From positions 62,001 through 126,000 of the forward strand of contig JBBHKE010002632.1 in NCBI GenBank assembly GCA_037447655.1: a stretch of 64,000 nt of DNA. Reading direction: 5' to 3'. This document shows positions 46,135 to 57,900 of the stretch, piece after piece. This DNA is from Zygnema cylindricum (Eukaryota; Streptophyta; Zygnematophyceae; Zygnematales; Zygnemataceae). Position 1 is the first letter of the stretch. Every line of letters starts with the position of its first letter. The position numbers and the translations under genes were made by a program. The notes beneath the pieces were generated by a model that saw only the letters and a list, made by a program, of their open reading frames with translations, had not been told where the DNA came from and searched no databases.

Positions 46135-47984
46135 AAGTCAAAGTGGAAGCAATTAGTAAACTACCGGCCCCAACTGATTTGACTAGCTTGCGTGCATTTC
46201 TGGGGTTAGCCAATTATTACCGACGGTTTGTTCCTAGTTTCAGCACACTTGCATCTCCATTAAATGAACTCTTGAAGAAATCTGTCCCGTTCACGTGGGG
46301 ACCCTCTCAGATCGAGGCATTTCAGGGATTAAAGGACGCACTGTCCACCGCTCCTATTCTTCGTCCCCCGAATCATAAGTTGCCATTTTGCCTACAGACG
46401 GACTTTGGTAAGCCCGGTATTGCAGCCATCCTAACTCAGCGTGAACTCACAGGTGAGGAATATGTGGTGGCTTATGCCAGTCGGAGCAACAACCAAGCGG
46501 AGTCAAATTACAGTAGTTATGAGGGGGAGTGCGTTGCCGTAGTTTGGGGTATTGTGCATTTCCGACATTACCTCTATGGCAAGCCTTTTACCCTTCTTAC
46601 TGACCATCAACCGTTGCATTCGCTCATGACCAATGACAAGCTATCCGGCAAATTAGCCCGTTGGGCTCTTATTTTACAGAAATATGATATGGAAAATATT
46701 CACCGACCCGGGCTCCTCAGCTTGAATGCCGACGGGCTTTCCAGGAATCCTTTGCCCTACTCCATTGATAATGGGGTTCGACAAGATTTTGAGGGCGAAA
46801 CGGTTGCCTCCCTATCGGCTGGAGCGCATCTGATCTACAATTTTTCCGCACCTACATATCATAAAACTGAACACGATCCATGGCGGGACAGCCCTTTGAT
46901 CTTTTTCCTATCCACTCAGTCTTTTCGGGCGGGCACCGTACAAATGGAAGAGGAGCGTGTTCGTAAGAGAGCCCAGAGTTACTTGTGGATGGGGGGCTCA
47001 CTTATTCGTCTTCTCTCGGATGGAAGTCACCGGCACTTCCCACGACCGATGGAACGACTATCACTTATTAACCAGATTCATACTGACCTTAGACACTATG
47101 GCACCAAACGGACTTTGAGCTTGGTACAAGCACGGTACTGGTGGTTCGGCATGCAGGCTGATGTGGCGGCTGTGTTGCAGGAATGCAGCACCTGTGACCG
47201 GCTACGAACTTCATTTTCTAACCGACAGACCTCCCTTCAGTCCTTGCCTATTCGGGGTCTCTTTTACAGGTGGTCGTGTGATCTTGCAAGTCCGTTTCCC
47301 ATTTCTCGAAGGGGCAAGCAGTACATTATGATTATGATCGAAAATTTCAGCAAATGAGTGGAAGTTGTGGCCCTTTCACAAAAAACTGCCAAACTCACCA
47401 CGGCAGCTTTCAAAGAGCATGTGCTTCTCCGATATGGAGCCCCCGCAGAAGTACTTACCGACCAAGGAACCGAGTTCCGCGGTGAATTTCAGGAGATGCT
47501 GGACGAGGCGTTAATCGATCACCGACGGACGAGCCGAGATCATCCTCAAGCAGACGGTTTGGCAGAGAGAGCTGTACAAACCTTTAAGCGTGCTTTGCGT
47601 AAACATTGCTTGGAAAAACAGATTACAGTGTGGGATGAATCATTGGGATATATTGTCATGGGTTATCGCATGTCTGTACAGGCCAGCCTGGCAAATTTCA
47701 GCCCCTATTATGTGTTGTTTGGTCGAAAACCACTATTAGGAAGGAATGTACAGAAAGCCGCGAGCTTACCTCTACCTCTTATGTCTGATTCTTTGTTTTT
47801 GGAAGAACTAACTAACCGAGCGTTGCTTTTTGCTAGAGAAATGCCCATGGCTTTTGAAAACCTGCAGATTGCCCAACATCGCGACTCCTTACGGTTTGCG
47901 ACGACTCGCAGTGGCAGCTACCGACCACAAACAAAAACCCTTTCGGGTGGGGGATTACGTTTATTTGCGACGGCAAACTTTTGA
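46050..47984 (+). pseudogene. RNase H and DDE integrase of the gypsy-type element
   Basis: One frame with a TGA at 47355. The RT thumb (LRAFLGLANYYRRFVPSF) precedes RNase H (FCLQTDFGKPGIAAILTQ, YASRSNNQAESNYSSYEGE, LLTDHQPLHSLM, GLLSLNADGLSR). The integrase zinc-binding region (HTDLRHYGTK, YWWFGMQADVAAVLQECSTC) and catalytic core follow: first Asp in WSCDLASPF, second in TDQGTEFRGEF, Glu in QADGLAERAVQTFKRA. The stop sits between the first and second catalytic Asp. A frame change near 47925 leads into the C-terminal domain. This is a DDE integrase, not a tyrosine recombinase. Confidence 0.92.
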
Positions 47985-48351
47985 TACACTCGACACGAAT
48001 GTGTCAGCTCACATCTTGAGGATAACAAAAATCAACCCCAATGGATTATTAAGCCTACAAGGGGCCGACACGCGAACATTGCGGGAGCATTCGAAAAATT
48101 GCGCCCCTTGCTATCTTCCCGATCTTTCCCACAGCATGGACCCGTGGCGGATGCCAATTACCGAGGCCATTGAGTGCCAATTTTGCCGGCGGTCTGATGG
48201 AGAAACGTTAATGCTCCTATGTGACTATTGCAATCTGGGATTCCATATAGAGTGTTTGGTTCCACCTCTACACACTATCCCGGCTGGACAGTGGTTTTGC
48301 CACGGGTGTCGCGATATACCAGCTGTCCTTACCAGCTCCCCCGCAGGCTAA
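47925..48351 (+). CDS. Integrase C-terminus with PHD finger
   Basis: The frame continues from the integrase after a frame change: FRVGDYVYLRRQTFD is the usual SH3-like integrase tail, followed by a linker and a C4HC3 PHD finger at about 48175-48309. The ligands visible are CQFC, then CDYC, then HIEC, then WFCHGC, with the conserved Trp before the last pair. It ends at TAA 48349-48351, seven bases before a G-run. Many gypsy elements (chromoviruses) carry a chromodomain here; a PHD finger would be an alternative histone-reading module for targeting (inference). Confidence 0.85.
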
Positions 48352-48354
48352 GGA

Positions 48355-48368
48355 GCTGGGGGGGGGGG
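48355..48368 (+). other. Polypurine tract candidate (poly-G)
   Basis: AGCT then eleven G directly precede segment B1. Position suggests the plus-strand priming tract, although nearly pure G is unusual. Confidence 0.45.
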
Positions 48369-48613
48369 AATTACATCCTTACTTACCTGATCTTGTCTTG
48401 TCTTTTATTTTTTTGCTAAGTCCATGTGTTCGGAATAATTTGCTTGTTTTTCGGGCATATTCATTTATTATTTCTTGCAGTATATATGCTTTGTACTCCG
48501 ATTGTGGTCACAAATACTGTACATATGTAATGGTCATTCATTTTCTGGTGTTTATCGGTGACCCACGCGGGATGTGATGCATGCCATTCACGATTGTACT
48601 GTCATGCACGACA
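48369..48613 (+). repeat. Terminal repeat segment B1
   Basis: 245 bp matching B2 at about 96% (CATCCTTACTTACC ... GTCATGCACGACA). It is followed by GC and then A2. The B1-A2 junction CACGACAGCTGTCATG holds a perfect 10-bp palindrome, GACAGCTGTC. Confidence 0.9.
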
Positions 48614-48615
48614 GC

Positions 48616-49771
48616 TGTCATGCCGTAAGACGTCAGCGGGTATTGTGGTTAAATCGGGTACTAATTGAAGTTTCGGTGACGTGACAGGTTCATATCCGAG
48701 AGTACAACTAGAGATTCGTACGGGAAAAAGGTCGGAATATACTCTCGTACAGTACTACGGGAACACGATGTGAAATCAGGGTGGAACTGGACCGCGGTAC
48801 GGCATCAGACGTCAAGAATTCAAACGGCTACAAACCTGACAGGTGTTTGAAGTCATGAACCCTTGGAGGTTCATGCATCATTTTTGCTTAGCTTAGGGAG
48901 GGTTTTTATCCTCGAGGTGTAGATGTAAGGCAGTCCGAGGCGGCCACGCAGCGGTCGTCTCTTGAAACTGGCAGCGTTTTAACATATAAACCTGCCTACT
49001 CAAAGACATGTAGGAATTAGTGTAGCCGTACGGATTAGTGAAAGCATAGGATAAATGCCATTTGGCGAGATAGTAACTTTTGCAAATTAAGTACGGGAAT
49101 CCAACATTGGAAGGTTGTCCTTTTCTGACAAGCATTATTCTCGGGATTTGTCGAACTCAGTGACAGGCTAGTTTTTGAGTTAAGGTTTTTTCCTTTTTCA
49201 GACCCATAGTTTTATGCTAGTGATTGTCTCTGAGTTTTTTCCTTCTCTTTGTACTAAGACCTTACCTAATCTACCGGCGCAAGCCAGCCTGCAAGGTTTC
49301 CCTCCATACTATCTTCTACTTGCTGTGATTTGTGAGTTGTGTCTGTGGATTTGGTGTTTTCTTGCTGTCTGGACGCTGACCGTACGGGCTGGTACTCACC
49401 TTGTCTGGCCTTGGAGGAATACCGATTATCTTGGCTCTTTCATCCGGCTAAGGAAGGGTTCTTACCAGCTCATTGGACTCCTGTAGGGAATATTGATGAC
49501 TTCAGCCCCTAGTGGCTACTGTCGCAAAATTCCATCCTTACTTACCCGATATTGTTTGTCTTTTATTTCCTTGCTAAGTCCAGGTGTTCGGAATAATTTG
49601 CTTGTTTTTCGGGCATATTCATTTATTATTTCTTGCAGTATATATGCTTTGTACTCTGATTGTGGTCACAAATACTGTACATATGTAATGGTCATTCATT
49701 TTCTGGTGTTTATTGGTGACCCACGCGGGATGTGATGCATGCCATTCACGATTGTACTGTCATGCACGACA
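48616..49771 (+). repeat. Terminal repeat A2 plus B2 (uninterrupted unit)
   Basis: The uninterrupted A+B unit, about 1156 bp, with TG...CA ends. It shows what the A1/B1 unit looks like without the coding region between A and B: ...TCGCAAAATTCCATCC.... If A+B is an LTR this is the intact one. Confidence 0.85.
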
Positions 49772-49775
49772 AGGT

Positions 49776-51260
49776 GCGTACCACTAAAATATAGTAATGT
49801 ACTGTAGTGTCCATACTATCGAACATTATTGTACTTTGTACTCTTGGTATTCGTGGAAGAAAACGAGTGTAGGAAGAGCGATGTAATTTTGTACTTATTC
49901 ATGTACGGGCGGGTACGGGTTATCTTGAGAAATTAAGTTTTGGTTAGCTTTTTTTTGTGTAAACGCGTACCGGGTAACAATTTAGGAGCGTGCAATAACT
50001 CGGTCGGATTTTGTGTGTTCAGATTTTGAAAAAAAAAAAAATCTCGGATTCGGGTATTTGAAATTTTGACTTTTATGACCCCTACCTTGTAAGATGTGTA
50101 AAGTACAATACCTGTTTTCGCGTGCTGTGTATCGAGGGCCCCTTGCCGGTATTTGATATTCACTTTTGGTACTTGATAATCGATGAGTCGTCTTGATATA
50201 TCTTGAAGCCCAATATCGCAATGTTTTCCCAATATATCTGCTGGATATGCAAATAAATTTATACCGCTATATATCAAAGCAACGTTGAGTTCCAAAAAAA
50301 ATTCAAAAGCTCCCTCTCCCCCCCAACCCTGGTGGCGCGCCTTGAACCATCCGAGGGGGAGAGGGGGGGGGGGGGATCTTTAGTACGATTTACTGTACAC
50401 AATTTCCGTACTAAATCTATACGAACACCAACCTCCACCAAATATATCGCGATAATTCGAGCCCGGAGCGATATATCGAGCCCTCTGACCGTTCGATATG
50501 CGATATGTCGAATATCGAATTTATCGCGATAAGTTTTTACCCGATACACAACACTACTGATTACATTGCTGTGAATCCAAAAAAAAGGCAACAAATTTGG
50601 GTGCCAATTGTGCACATGTAGCCTATTTGTACACATGTGCACAAATAAAACTATGTTCTCCACTTTGCAATCAGTCTGAGTTAGGTCGTGTGGTTCTTGA
50701 TGGTTTATAGAAAGCATCGGACGGCTGATTTAATACCCACAACGACAACAAAAATGGACATCTAAGCCACATACGAGCGTCACTTTAGTACGCAATAGAA
50801 ATTTGCTCAAACATATATCTGCAAACGTGATTCCGGCACCTCTTAAAATATTGTCAAATGAGCTATAAAATACAGTAGATAATATTGATTGTATGGTGTT
50901 ATCGTGATTAACCTATTTTTCATCCATTCCAAAGATAGTGTCCCTATTAAGTAAAGGTTCCTCGAAGATTACCGCCTCGGCTACATTTCCGTAATCGCGT
51001 GTATGTATCCGAGTTTGTGATGTGCGGAGTGGGAGTAACTTGGGACGAAAATCAGTACGCATACGCTTGGAATAGTCAATTTGGAGTACATATTTTTAAT
51101 AAAAAGTGTACACATATTTTTAGTACAACGAGTACGCTTTCTTTTAGTACAACGAGTGCACATATTTCTAGTACAGTGAACACACATATTTTTAGTACAA
51201 CGAGTACACATATTTTTCCCATACGGCATTGCATATGGGCATGGCAACAGTACAGCCTTC
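49776..51260. other. Intergenic, no gene recognised
   Basis: Holds a G-homopolymer (about 50362-50374) and a TATCG/CGATA-rich stretch at 50440-50545 resembling the first 120 bases of the window. An array-like set of GTACA-TATTTTTAG words occurs at 51090-51215. Open frames here lack any family resemblance. Confidence 0.4.
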
Positions 51261-51269
51261 AACGCTACT

Positions 51270-51805
51270 ACATTAGTGTTAGTAACACTAATTCAACGCA
51301 TTAAATACTAAACCTTGAACCTAAAATAGAATTCGTACTTTTAATTTCTGCGTAAGTTTATATAAGTATGGTTTGATTAGTGTCAATTACTCCAGTTTTG
51401 ACTGTTTTTTGTTGGTGTAGTGTACAAGTTGTGGCAGTCCGTACTAAAACTGCTCTTTAATTATACAAACGTTCTCTTTAATTACACAAACGTACAGAAA
51501 AAGTGTCATATAACGGCGTCGAACGGGAAAGTGAGTGAGTTAAGGTGGAAAGTCACACTCAGATTTGATTCTTAGTAATGTACACAAGCGAAAATCGCGC
51601 TAACCTGTTCTCATATGTTCAAAACGTCGACTATGTGAACATAGGTCATATCGGCTACAACATAGAAATGTGATCCAAATTAGTGTTATATGTATAAATT
51701 AGCGTTATTTTTGTTGGCTTAGACCCTTGAACGCAAAATAGAATTAAAAACATTTTTTTTGTCTTTACTCTAATAATTTCTATACACTAATAGTGATTCA
51801 CGGTG
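51270..51805. mobile_element. TA-flanked inverted-repeat element, left end degraded
   Basis: The right end CACTAATAGTGATTCACGGTG is followed by TA (51806-51807). The interior (CCTTGAACCTAAAATAGAATT) matches copies 1 and 2. The left side (ATTAGTGTTAGTAACACTAA) lacks the terminal dozen bases. Confidence 0.5.
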
Positions 51806-51819
51806 TAGATTCCAAGGAA

Positions 51820-52230
51820 CGAGATTACCCTCACTAAGACCTCATAGATTAGATAGTCCCATATGGGGGAGATTTTCGGATCTTTTGACAAGTCCTCCGA
51901 CAAATTCTTTCACGATTATTCCGTTGCGCAAATTTTTTTTATTATTCCAGAGGTCTGGGGCTCCACCATCAAGCTTTTTGGTTGCTTCTGCTACTAATGT
52001 GTATTAGTTGTCCTTCAACGAGTTCAAACCGTTACCCTCCTTCGGCATAGTATAATGGCAAAGGCAAGATCTCCCAAATCTTCCACCAAGGAATCCGGTC
52101 CACATCCATGACCTTTGCGGTTACGAAAATTAGCTTGTCAGGGTTGTCGGTAATCTAGTGTAGGTTTCACCTCTCGTATGGACAATTATCACAAGTAGTC
52201 AGTAAGATTAGTACTTGTGTCATTAAGGTA
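51820..52230 (-). pseudogene. Unidentified coding-like relic
   Basis: On the minus strand a broken frame reads ITDNPDKLIFVTAKVMDVDR, then PWWKIWEILPLPLYYAEGG, and in a neighbouring frame GAPDLWNNKKNLRNGIIVKE. Amino-acid content and persistence of the frame suggest a decayed gene or transposon ORF. I do not recognise the family. Confidence 0.25.
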
Positions 52231-52234
52231 GATG

Positions 52235-53260
52235 GTTGTGTTACTTTTGGTAACTAATCGTTTTGGTAGAGTTTTCTTGTTTTTTTATTTTTTTAAATTT
52301 CGAGCATTTTTTAATGTTATTTTTGTTGTTTCCCCCCTTTACGCCCTGAAGGCTACTCTATCACAAGTGGTGTAATAAATTGGATCTTGATTTTTAACTT
52401 TATGGAAGTTAATGATTTGTACGTGAGTCTAGTGCATAGATGTAGAGTGGATTTAACATTGTGTTTTTTGTGCGGACAAACAAAGTATAAGAATGTTTTT
52501 ATGATATGCATACTTATTCTTCATATGCCGTGCACACCACTTATCCTAAGATGGCTACACCTTCATCCATTACCCTTATCCTAATATATTAGATTCTGAC
52601 ATAGACAAGGAGAAAGGGTTTTTTTAACAACGATTTGGACAAACGCTCAAGAAATAAATCATCTATTGGCCTTTTTTCCGGCAAATAGTGCCATGACAAT
52701 TATTGCTATAGTTAGTCAACTGATATCCATGTAATCATCCCATCTATGGTGATCTAAATTTCCGACATTTTACTTGATAGGATCGATGTGTAACGACCGA
52801 CAATATCAAAGTACTCACAAAGTACTCAAATGACATATTAAAGCATCAATGACATAATCAGATTAACTTTAGTTTTTCACCACATAAACACTCTCCCTCT
52901 TAGGGTGTGTTCCCATTTGTTAAAGTAAGGGTTTTTTATTGTCTTTGTCATCCAAAACATAGCTCGTTGCGAGATAATTTCCTGCCGTACCAAAAAATGG
53001 TGAAAACTATGGTACAATTTGCGTCATCTTGAAAAGTAAAATGTTCCGCAGCTTGTCGTCTTGCTCTCTTCGACCCACTGCCACGTCAAGAAACGTCATC
53101 TTCAAACTTTATCTGAAAATGAATCGCAAGTCGATTTTATTTGAAGTAACGGTTGAACAACAAATAGGATTATGTGTTTGTGTGTGTTGTAAAATTTTAA
53201 AACATTTTTACAAAGCACGAGTTTACAAAAAAAAATTTTGCAACCTGACTTTTTTCCGTA
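52235..53260. other. Intergenic, nothing recognised
   Basis: AT-rich; short frames only; no repeat partner seen. Confidence 0.4.
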
Positions 53261-53263
53261 CAG

Positions 53264-53580
53264 GTGCCGCATAAGGATCTCGAGCAGCAGCTGCCATTTC
53301 ACAAAAGCGAAGTATATGAAGACACCTCTCTCCCTCTCCCTCTCCCTCTATCAATTTTATCTCTCACTTTTTGGAGCAAAACAAGACAATATTGGTATGC
53401 AATGAAAGAGCTTTGGAAAATGATTCTTTTGAATACCTTTGGTCATATTTTGATGGCAAGAGGAATGAGAAAAGTTGAAAAAACGGAATCGAGAAGCCAT
53501 GGCCGAAAGTTTTTGAATCAATGTCATCGATATAAGCACATGAGCATGACTACGTAACGTCGTCGACCCGAAGTATCTAC
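53264..53580. repeat. Dispersed repeat, inverted partner at about 62800
   Basis: ACAATATTGGTATG followed by AATGAAAGA-CTTTG, preceded by a TCCCTCTC-rich tract, recurs in inverted orientation at about 62810-62890. The plus-strand frame across it (TRQYWYAMKELW) has a counterpart TRQYWYEMKDL in the partner. Confidence 0.6.
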
Positions 53581-53597
53581 AATGTCACCAAAAACTA

Positions 53598-53795
53598 CAC
53601 CTCTCATATTTACTAGCGTTAACGATTTATTAGTGTTAGTGCAAAATTAAAATGAATAATAGTAATTTAGTGCAAGGAGACGGGGCAGATTGTAGTCCTT
53701 GTCCTTCCATAATGTTGTTAACTCTATTTTATGATTTTTGGCCAGAAAAAGTAGCAACAGACTTAGTGTTATTGACACTAATAACGATGAGAGGT
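53598..53795. mobile_element. TA-flanked inverted-repeat element, CACCTCTCAT variant
   Basis: The ends are CACCTCTCAT and (reverse complement) ACCTCTCATCGTTATTAGTG, flanked by TA (53596-53597, 53796-53797). The interior resembles the 27507 copy. Confidence 0.6.
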
Positions 53796-53799
53796 TAGG

Positions 53800-54921
53800 C
53801 ATCTACAACTGTCACTATATTGCAAACTTCAAAAATTGTCGCGAGTTCTATAATTGTCTACAACCGTCACAAATTGTACCCAAATCTACAATCACATTTT
53901 AAAGTAACAATTTCGTTTTCGAACATGGGAACACTCTGAAAATAAGTACGAGAGTTTTCACTAAAAAATAAAGTAACAAGTCTAAATTAAGGCTACATGG
54001 GAACATAGCCATACTCTATCTTACTTCGCTATTTAGTCTACAAAACCAGTAAAAAGCAAAACAACTCCGACCAAGCGAGGGTCAAGCATACACCTCAAAC
54101 CGACACCTTGTACAGGACCTAAATATGTACTAAACACTTAAAAAGTTGAAATTAAACTGTTACCGTAGAACCATTCAAACCGTCCGTACAAACTAATAAA
54201 TATAGACACGAACCGAATCGCCGAACTTTTACGTTAACCTTAACCAATTCGATAAAGCGGTTAACCCTCCCGATTCCACAATATTACTTATTGATATATG
54301 ATAAATAGGTTCAGGGAGTCATGTCGGGAAAGACAACTTTTGATTACCGCGTTTTCACCAATGAGAGATAATCCCTTCATTTTCAATAGCCCATGTCCTT
54401 CTGTGCACACTAGTGAAAATAATGTTGTTTACGTTTTGCATAGGCATATTATACTCCACATTAAAAATTTGGTTTAGTAACGCAAAATACATGGTCACCA
54501 ACTTCGCAAAAAATGGCACTCACACATATTAACATAAACACATTAATATAGCATGAAAATCAACAAAACTGTATAGGACAACAAATCATATTTTAAATTC
54601 AGTAGCCACACTATAAAAGTATTGGAAACAACATTCAGTTGTGAGAGGACGAAAACAGAACCAAATTTTGATTCAGTTAAATCCAACGATTCAAATCAAA
54701 CTTTTTGGTAAAAATTGGCCACTTTATTATTGCACAATCTCATGCCCAGAAAATGACAGAAATATATCACATCACTCGAGGTCACTGGTCTTTGAGTCTT
54801 AAAGAGACGATATAGGCCGATTTACCAACCATCACCCACCTCACCAAAACCTATAAAAAACTAGAAAATGATTGGAAAACTAGACAAAAAAGCGGAACAA
54901 AAACAGAGCACATGAAAGACT
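53800..54921. other. Downstream flank of the acid phosphatase gene
   Basis: No gene or repeat recognised. It contains the 3' UTR and terminator region of the minus-strand phosphatase. Confidence 0.4.
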
Positions 54922-57900
54922 TCAAGGACAGAAACTAGGCTTCTTTGGTCCACAAGTGGAATATTTGTTCACAAGGTCAAATGAATCTCCAACAACACCT
55001 CCAGCAACTTGGTTGCGGTACCTGTCAATTTAACAAAGTCCAAGCAAGAAATTTCAGTAGATTACAAATGGGATAAGACAATTGACATCACTACTCTGTT
55101 GTGAAACCAATATTTTAGTGACGAATGTATCGCTATTAGTGTTAATATTATTTTCGCCGCTTCAAACATCACTTACCCGTACATACTTGTCCGACTTTTA
55201 ATTTCAGACAACCAATCGGAAGCTAAGAATCTTACCTTTGAATCGCAACCGTCAGATCGACAATCAGACAAGTGTGTACGGAGAAAATAGGTTTTAAAGG
55301 ACAAAAAAAACATTAACACTAATAGCGATTCACGTTGGACCAACAAAATACGAATCCGAAAGCATTGTATTTAATCTCGAGATTTGAAATCTCATGAAAG
55401 CAATTTATCAATATTGCAATTATTAGTCGTAATGCCCATACAACCCCAACAAAAGCTAATACACAATTAGTAATAATACAAATAATGTAGATTAATAGTC
55501 AATCAACAATATTCAGTAATCGGCACAAAACCATTTCGTAATATATATATATATTTCCATTGTGTAATTAGTAAAACTTACCATGTGTATTTAGCGTTGG
55601 TGGCATTCATAATCTCAAAAGTGGCATGTCCAAAAGTCAATTCGCGGTAAGCACTATACTCGGGTTGAGGATTCAAGAATCTGCGAAAAAATCAAAGCAA
55701 AAACGCCGAAATGAGTAAAAAAAAAAAATACAAATACAAATTCAATAAAGAGTAGACATACAAGAGGAACCAAAACAATAAACAAAGCAGACGAAAAAAA
55801 GAGGGAAAGCGAAAAAACTTAGTTATAGAGTGAAATAGTGTAGAAACGTACGGCCCAGCAATTCCTTCCACGTTGCCTCCGTCACCGACTGTCACGTAGA
55901 TGGGTCCGCAAGGGTTCAGACGCATATTGTAGACGGGGTGACTCCTCTCATAGGCGTGCACGTGTCCCGCGATCACAATATCGGTGGTAGCGTTGTACAA
56001 ATAAGGCTCGTACCAGGTTCGGAGAGGTTCGCCCTAAGATTCCGTACATACATAGAACAGGTCAAACAAAATTTCAGAATCTCTGTTGCAGTGAAAAAAA
56101 TCGATGCCTTTAATTCCTAATTGTATGCAGTTGTACGGTAAACAAATTGTACGGTAGAAATTTGTAAGGTAAAGAAATTGTACGGTACACAAATTGTACG
56201 TTCCAATGCAAAATATTTTCATACACAAATCATTGTTTCGTATTCTAAAATCAATGTAACTTTTCCGTGCGCAATCTATATATCAAATTACAAAATTGCA
56301 GAATTACATAAAACATACATCATCAATATCCACACATTAACAAATATAAGCCTCTACATATACAGACATTCGTAAATAACTACAGACATGTACAGAAATA
56401 ATATTCAAAATTAAAATAAAGTTTGAAATTTGATTTACTTACCTCGAGATAATGACTCCTGTCAGAGTTGTACCAGGGAGCATGCATAAAAACAATCAAC
56501 CAGGGAGTGGCAGAGCGGTTAAACTTGCAGAGATCCTCCTTCAGCCAGTAGTCCTGCCATACAATAACAATAATAATAACAATAATAATAACAATAATTA
56601 TTAGAAAAACAGCAATTTAGCTTAAGAAACAAACAAAAAAAAAGGAAAAAAAAAAAAAAAACATCGTCGTTTGTATCGAATTTGTTTAGTAATCTGACCA
56701 AGTAATCAAATGATCAGATCATCACATCACACAATCTTTATCTACAATAATTACAGTAAATTATTAAAAAAGATAAGCAAAAAAAAAGTAGAAAACAAAC
56801 CTGGTGAGTGTATTTGGAGAATGAGGAGTAGCTGGCAATTCCGATAATATGAGCGGGGCCGATATCCAAAGAATAGAAAATGGGGGATTTCGCAGCCCAT
56901 GTTCTTGTGGAGTAGGATTTAGTGTCCATATACTGAAAAATCCCAAACCAGAGACTTAATTTCAGTTCAAAAGTACATCTTTTTTTCTTACACAATTCTG
57001 CGGAATTCTGTCGATTCCAGAAAGCGACACATTGATTACAGAAAACCAAAAAAAATCAATCAAAGCAAAGGCCTCTTCTTCACAAGATGAGTGTCTCCTA
57101 AGAAAAACCCAAATGTATTCTTGATGCTCAAGGTCAAGAACTGAAAACTTCTGAAACTGAAAACACAGAAACATAATTTTCACCTGATCAACCATGAACG
57201 GATTGTTGTCGATAAGTCCGGGAATTCGCGCAGTGTAAGCCTTGTAGGGTTCAATTTCATTCCAAGCGTTAACAAATTCATTTTCGTGGTTTCCGGGAAT
57301 AAAGGCGGTAGGCTGCATTGCATTACAGAATCCACTAAAGAATTAAGTACAAAAAAGAAAAAAGGTGGATTACTGACAGACTTTTAAGGCTTTTAAAAAA
57401 AAACCGATTACCCACAAAATGCTACATTACAAAATCCACCAAGGAATTAGAGACAAAAAAATAGGATGGAGCACTGACAGTTCATAAGAATCATAATACC
57501 GCCAAATCAGCAAAAATAGGAAAGGAAGACATCAACACGAAGACAATAACAAAACCAACAACGACACCGACAAAGTAGACAACACCGACAAAATTTACAA
57601 AGGGAAAGGGAGAGGGAGAGGGAGAGGGAGAGGGAAAAAATGCGTACGGTATAGGCGAAAAGCTTCTGGGCAAGTCGTGCCCAAGAGTCCCATCTCACTC
57701 CTCCGATACCACAGGTCTGGTGGCCGAGGTCGTTGACACCATCCCATGGGGTGCACGTACGGGAGGCATAGGTATCAGCTGCAAGGGGGAACGAGAGAGA
57801 AGTGGAAGAGAAAGAGAGGGTGAGAGGAAGAGGGAAAGAGGAAGAGGAAAAGAGAAAGGTAGAGGGAGAGGGAGTAGATCTAAGGTAATTAAATTCACAA

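Larger units (their letters stand above)
39157..49771 (+). mobile_element. Composite Ty3/gypsy-type retrotransposon with methyltransferase and PHD finger
   Basis: The whole element spans 10,615 bp. The termini are TGTCATGC ... GCACGACA (TG/CA with short inverted ends), flanked by AGGT on both sides (39153-39156 and 49772-49775). The internal region encodes Gag, protease, C5-methyltransferase, RT, RNase H, DDE integrase and a PHD finger on the + strand. The terminal repeats are not simple LTRs: A1 39157-40075, B1 48369-48613, A2 48616-49533, B2 49528-49771. A1 and A2 differ at about 10 of 915 positions, so the insertion is young. The coding region is broken in at least six places, so this copy is not autonomous. 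Confidence 0.88.

Noticed and set aside
39157-49771. Calling the element a DIRS/Ngaro tyrosine-recombinase retrotransposon because of its split repeats
   Set aside because: The integrase shows zinc-binding and DDE core motifs, and no tyrosine-recombinase ORF is present.
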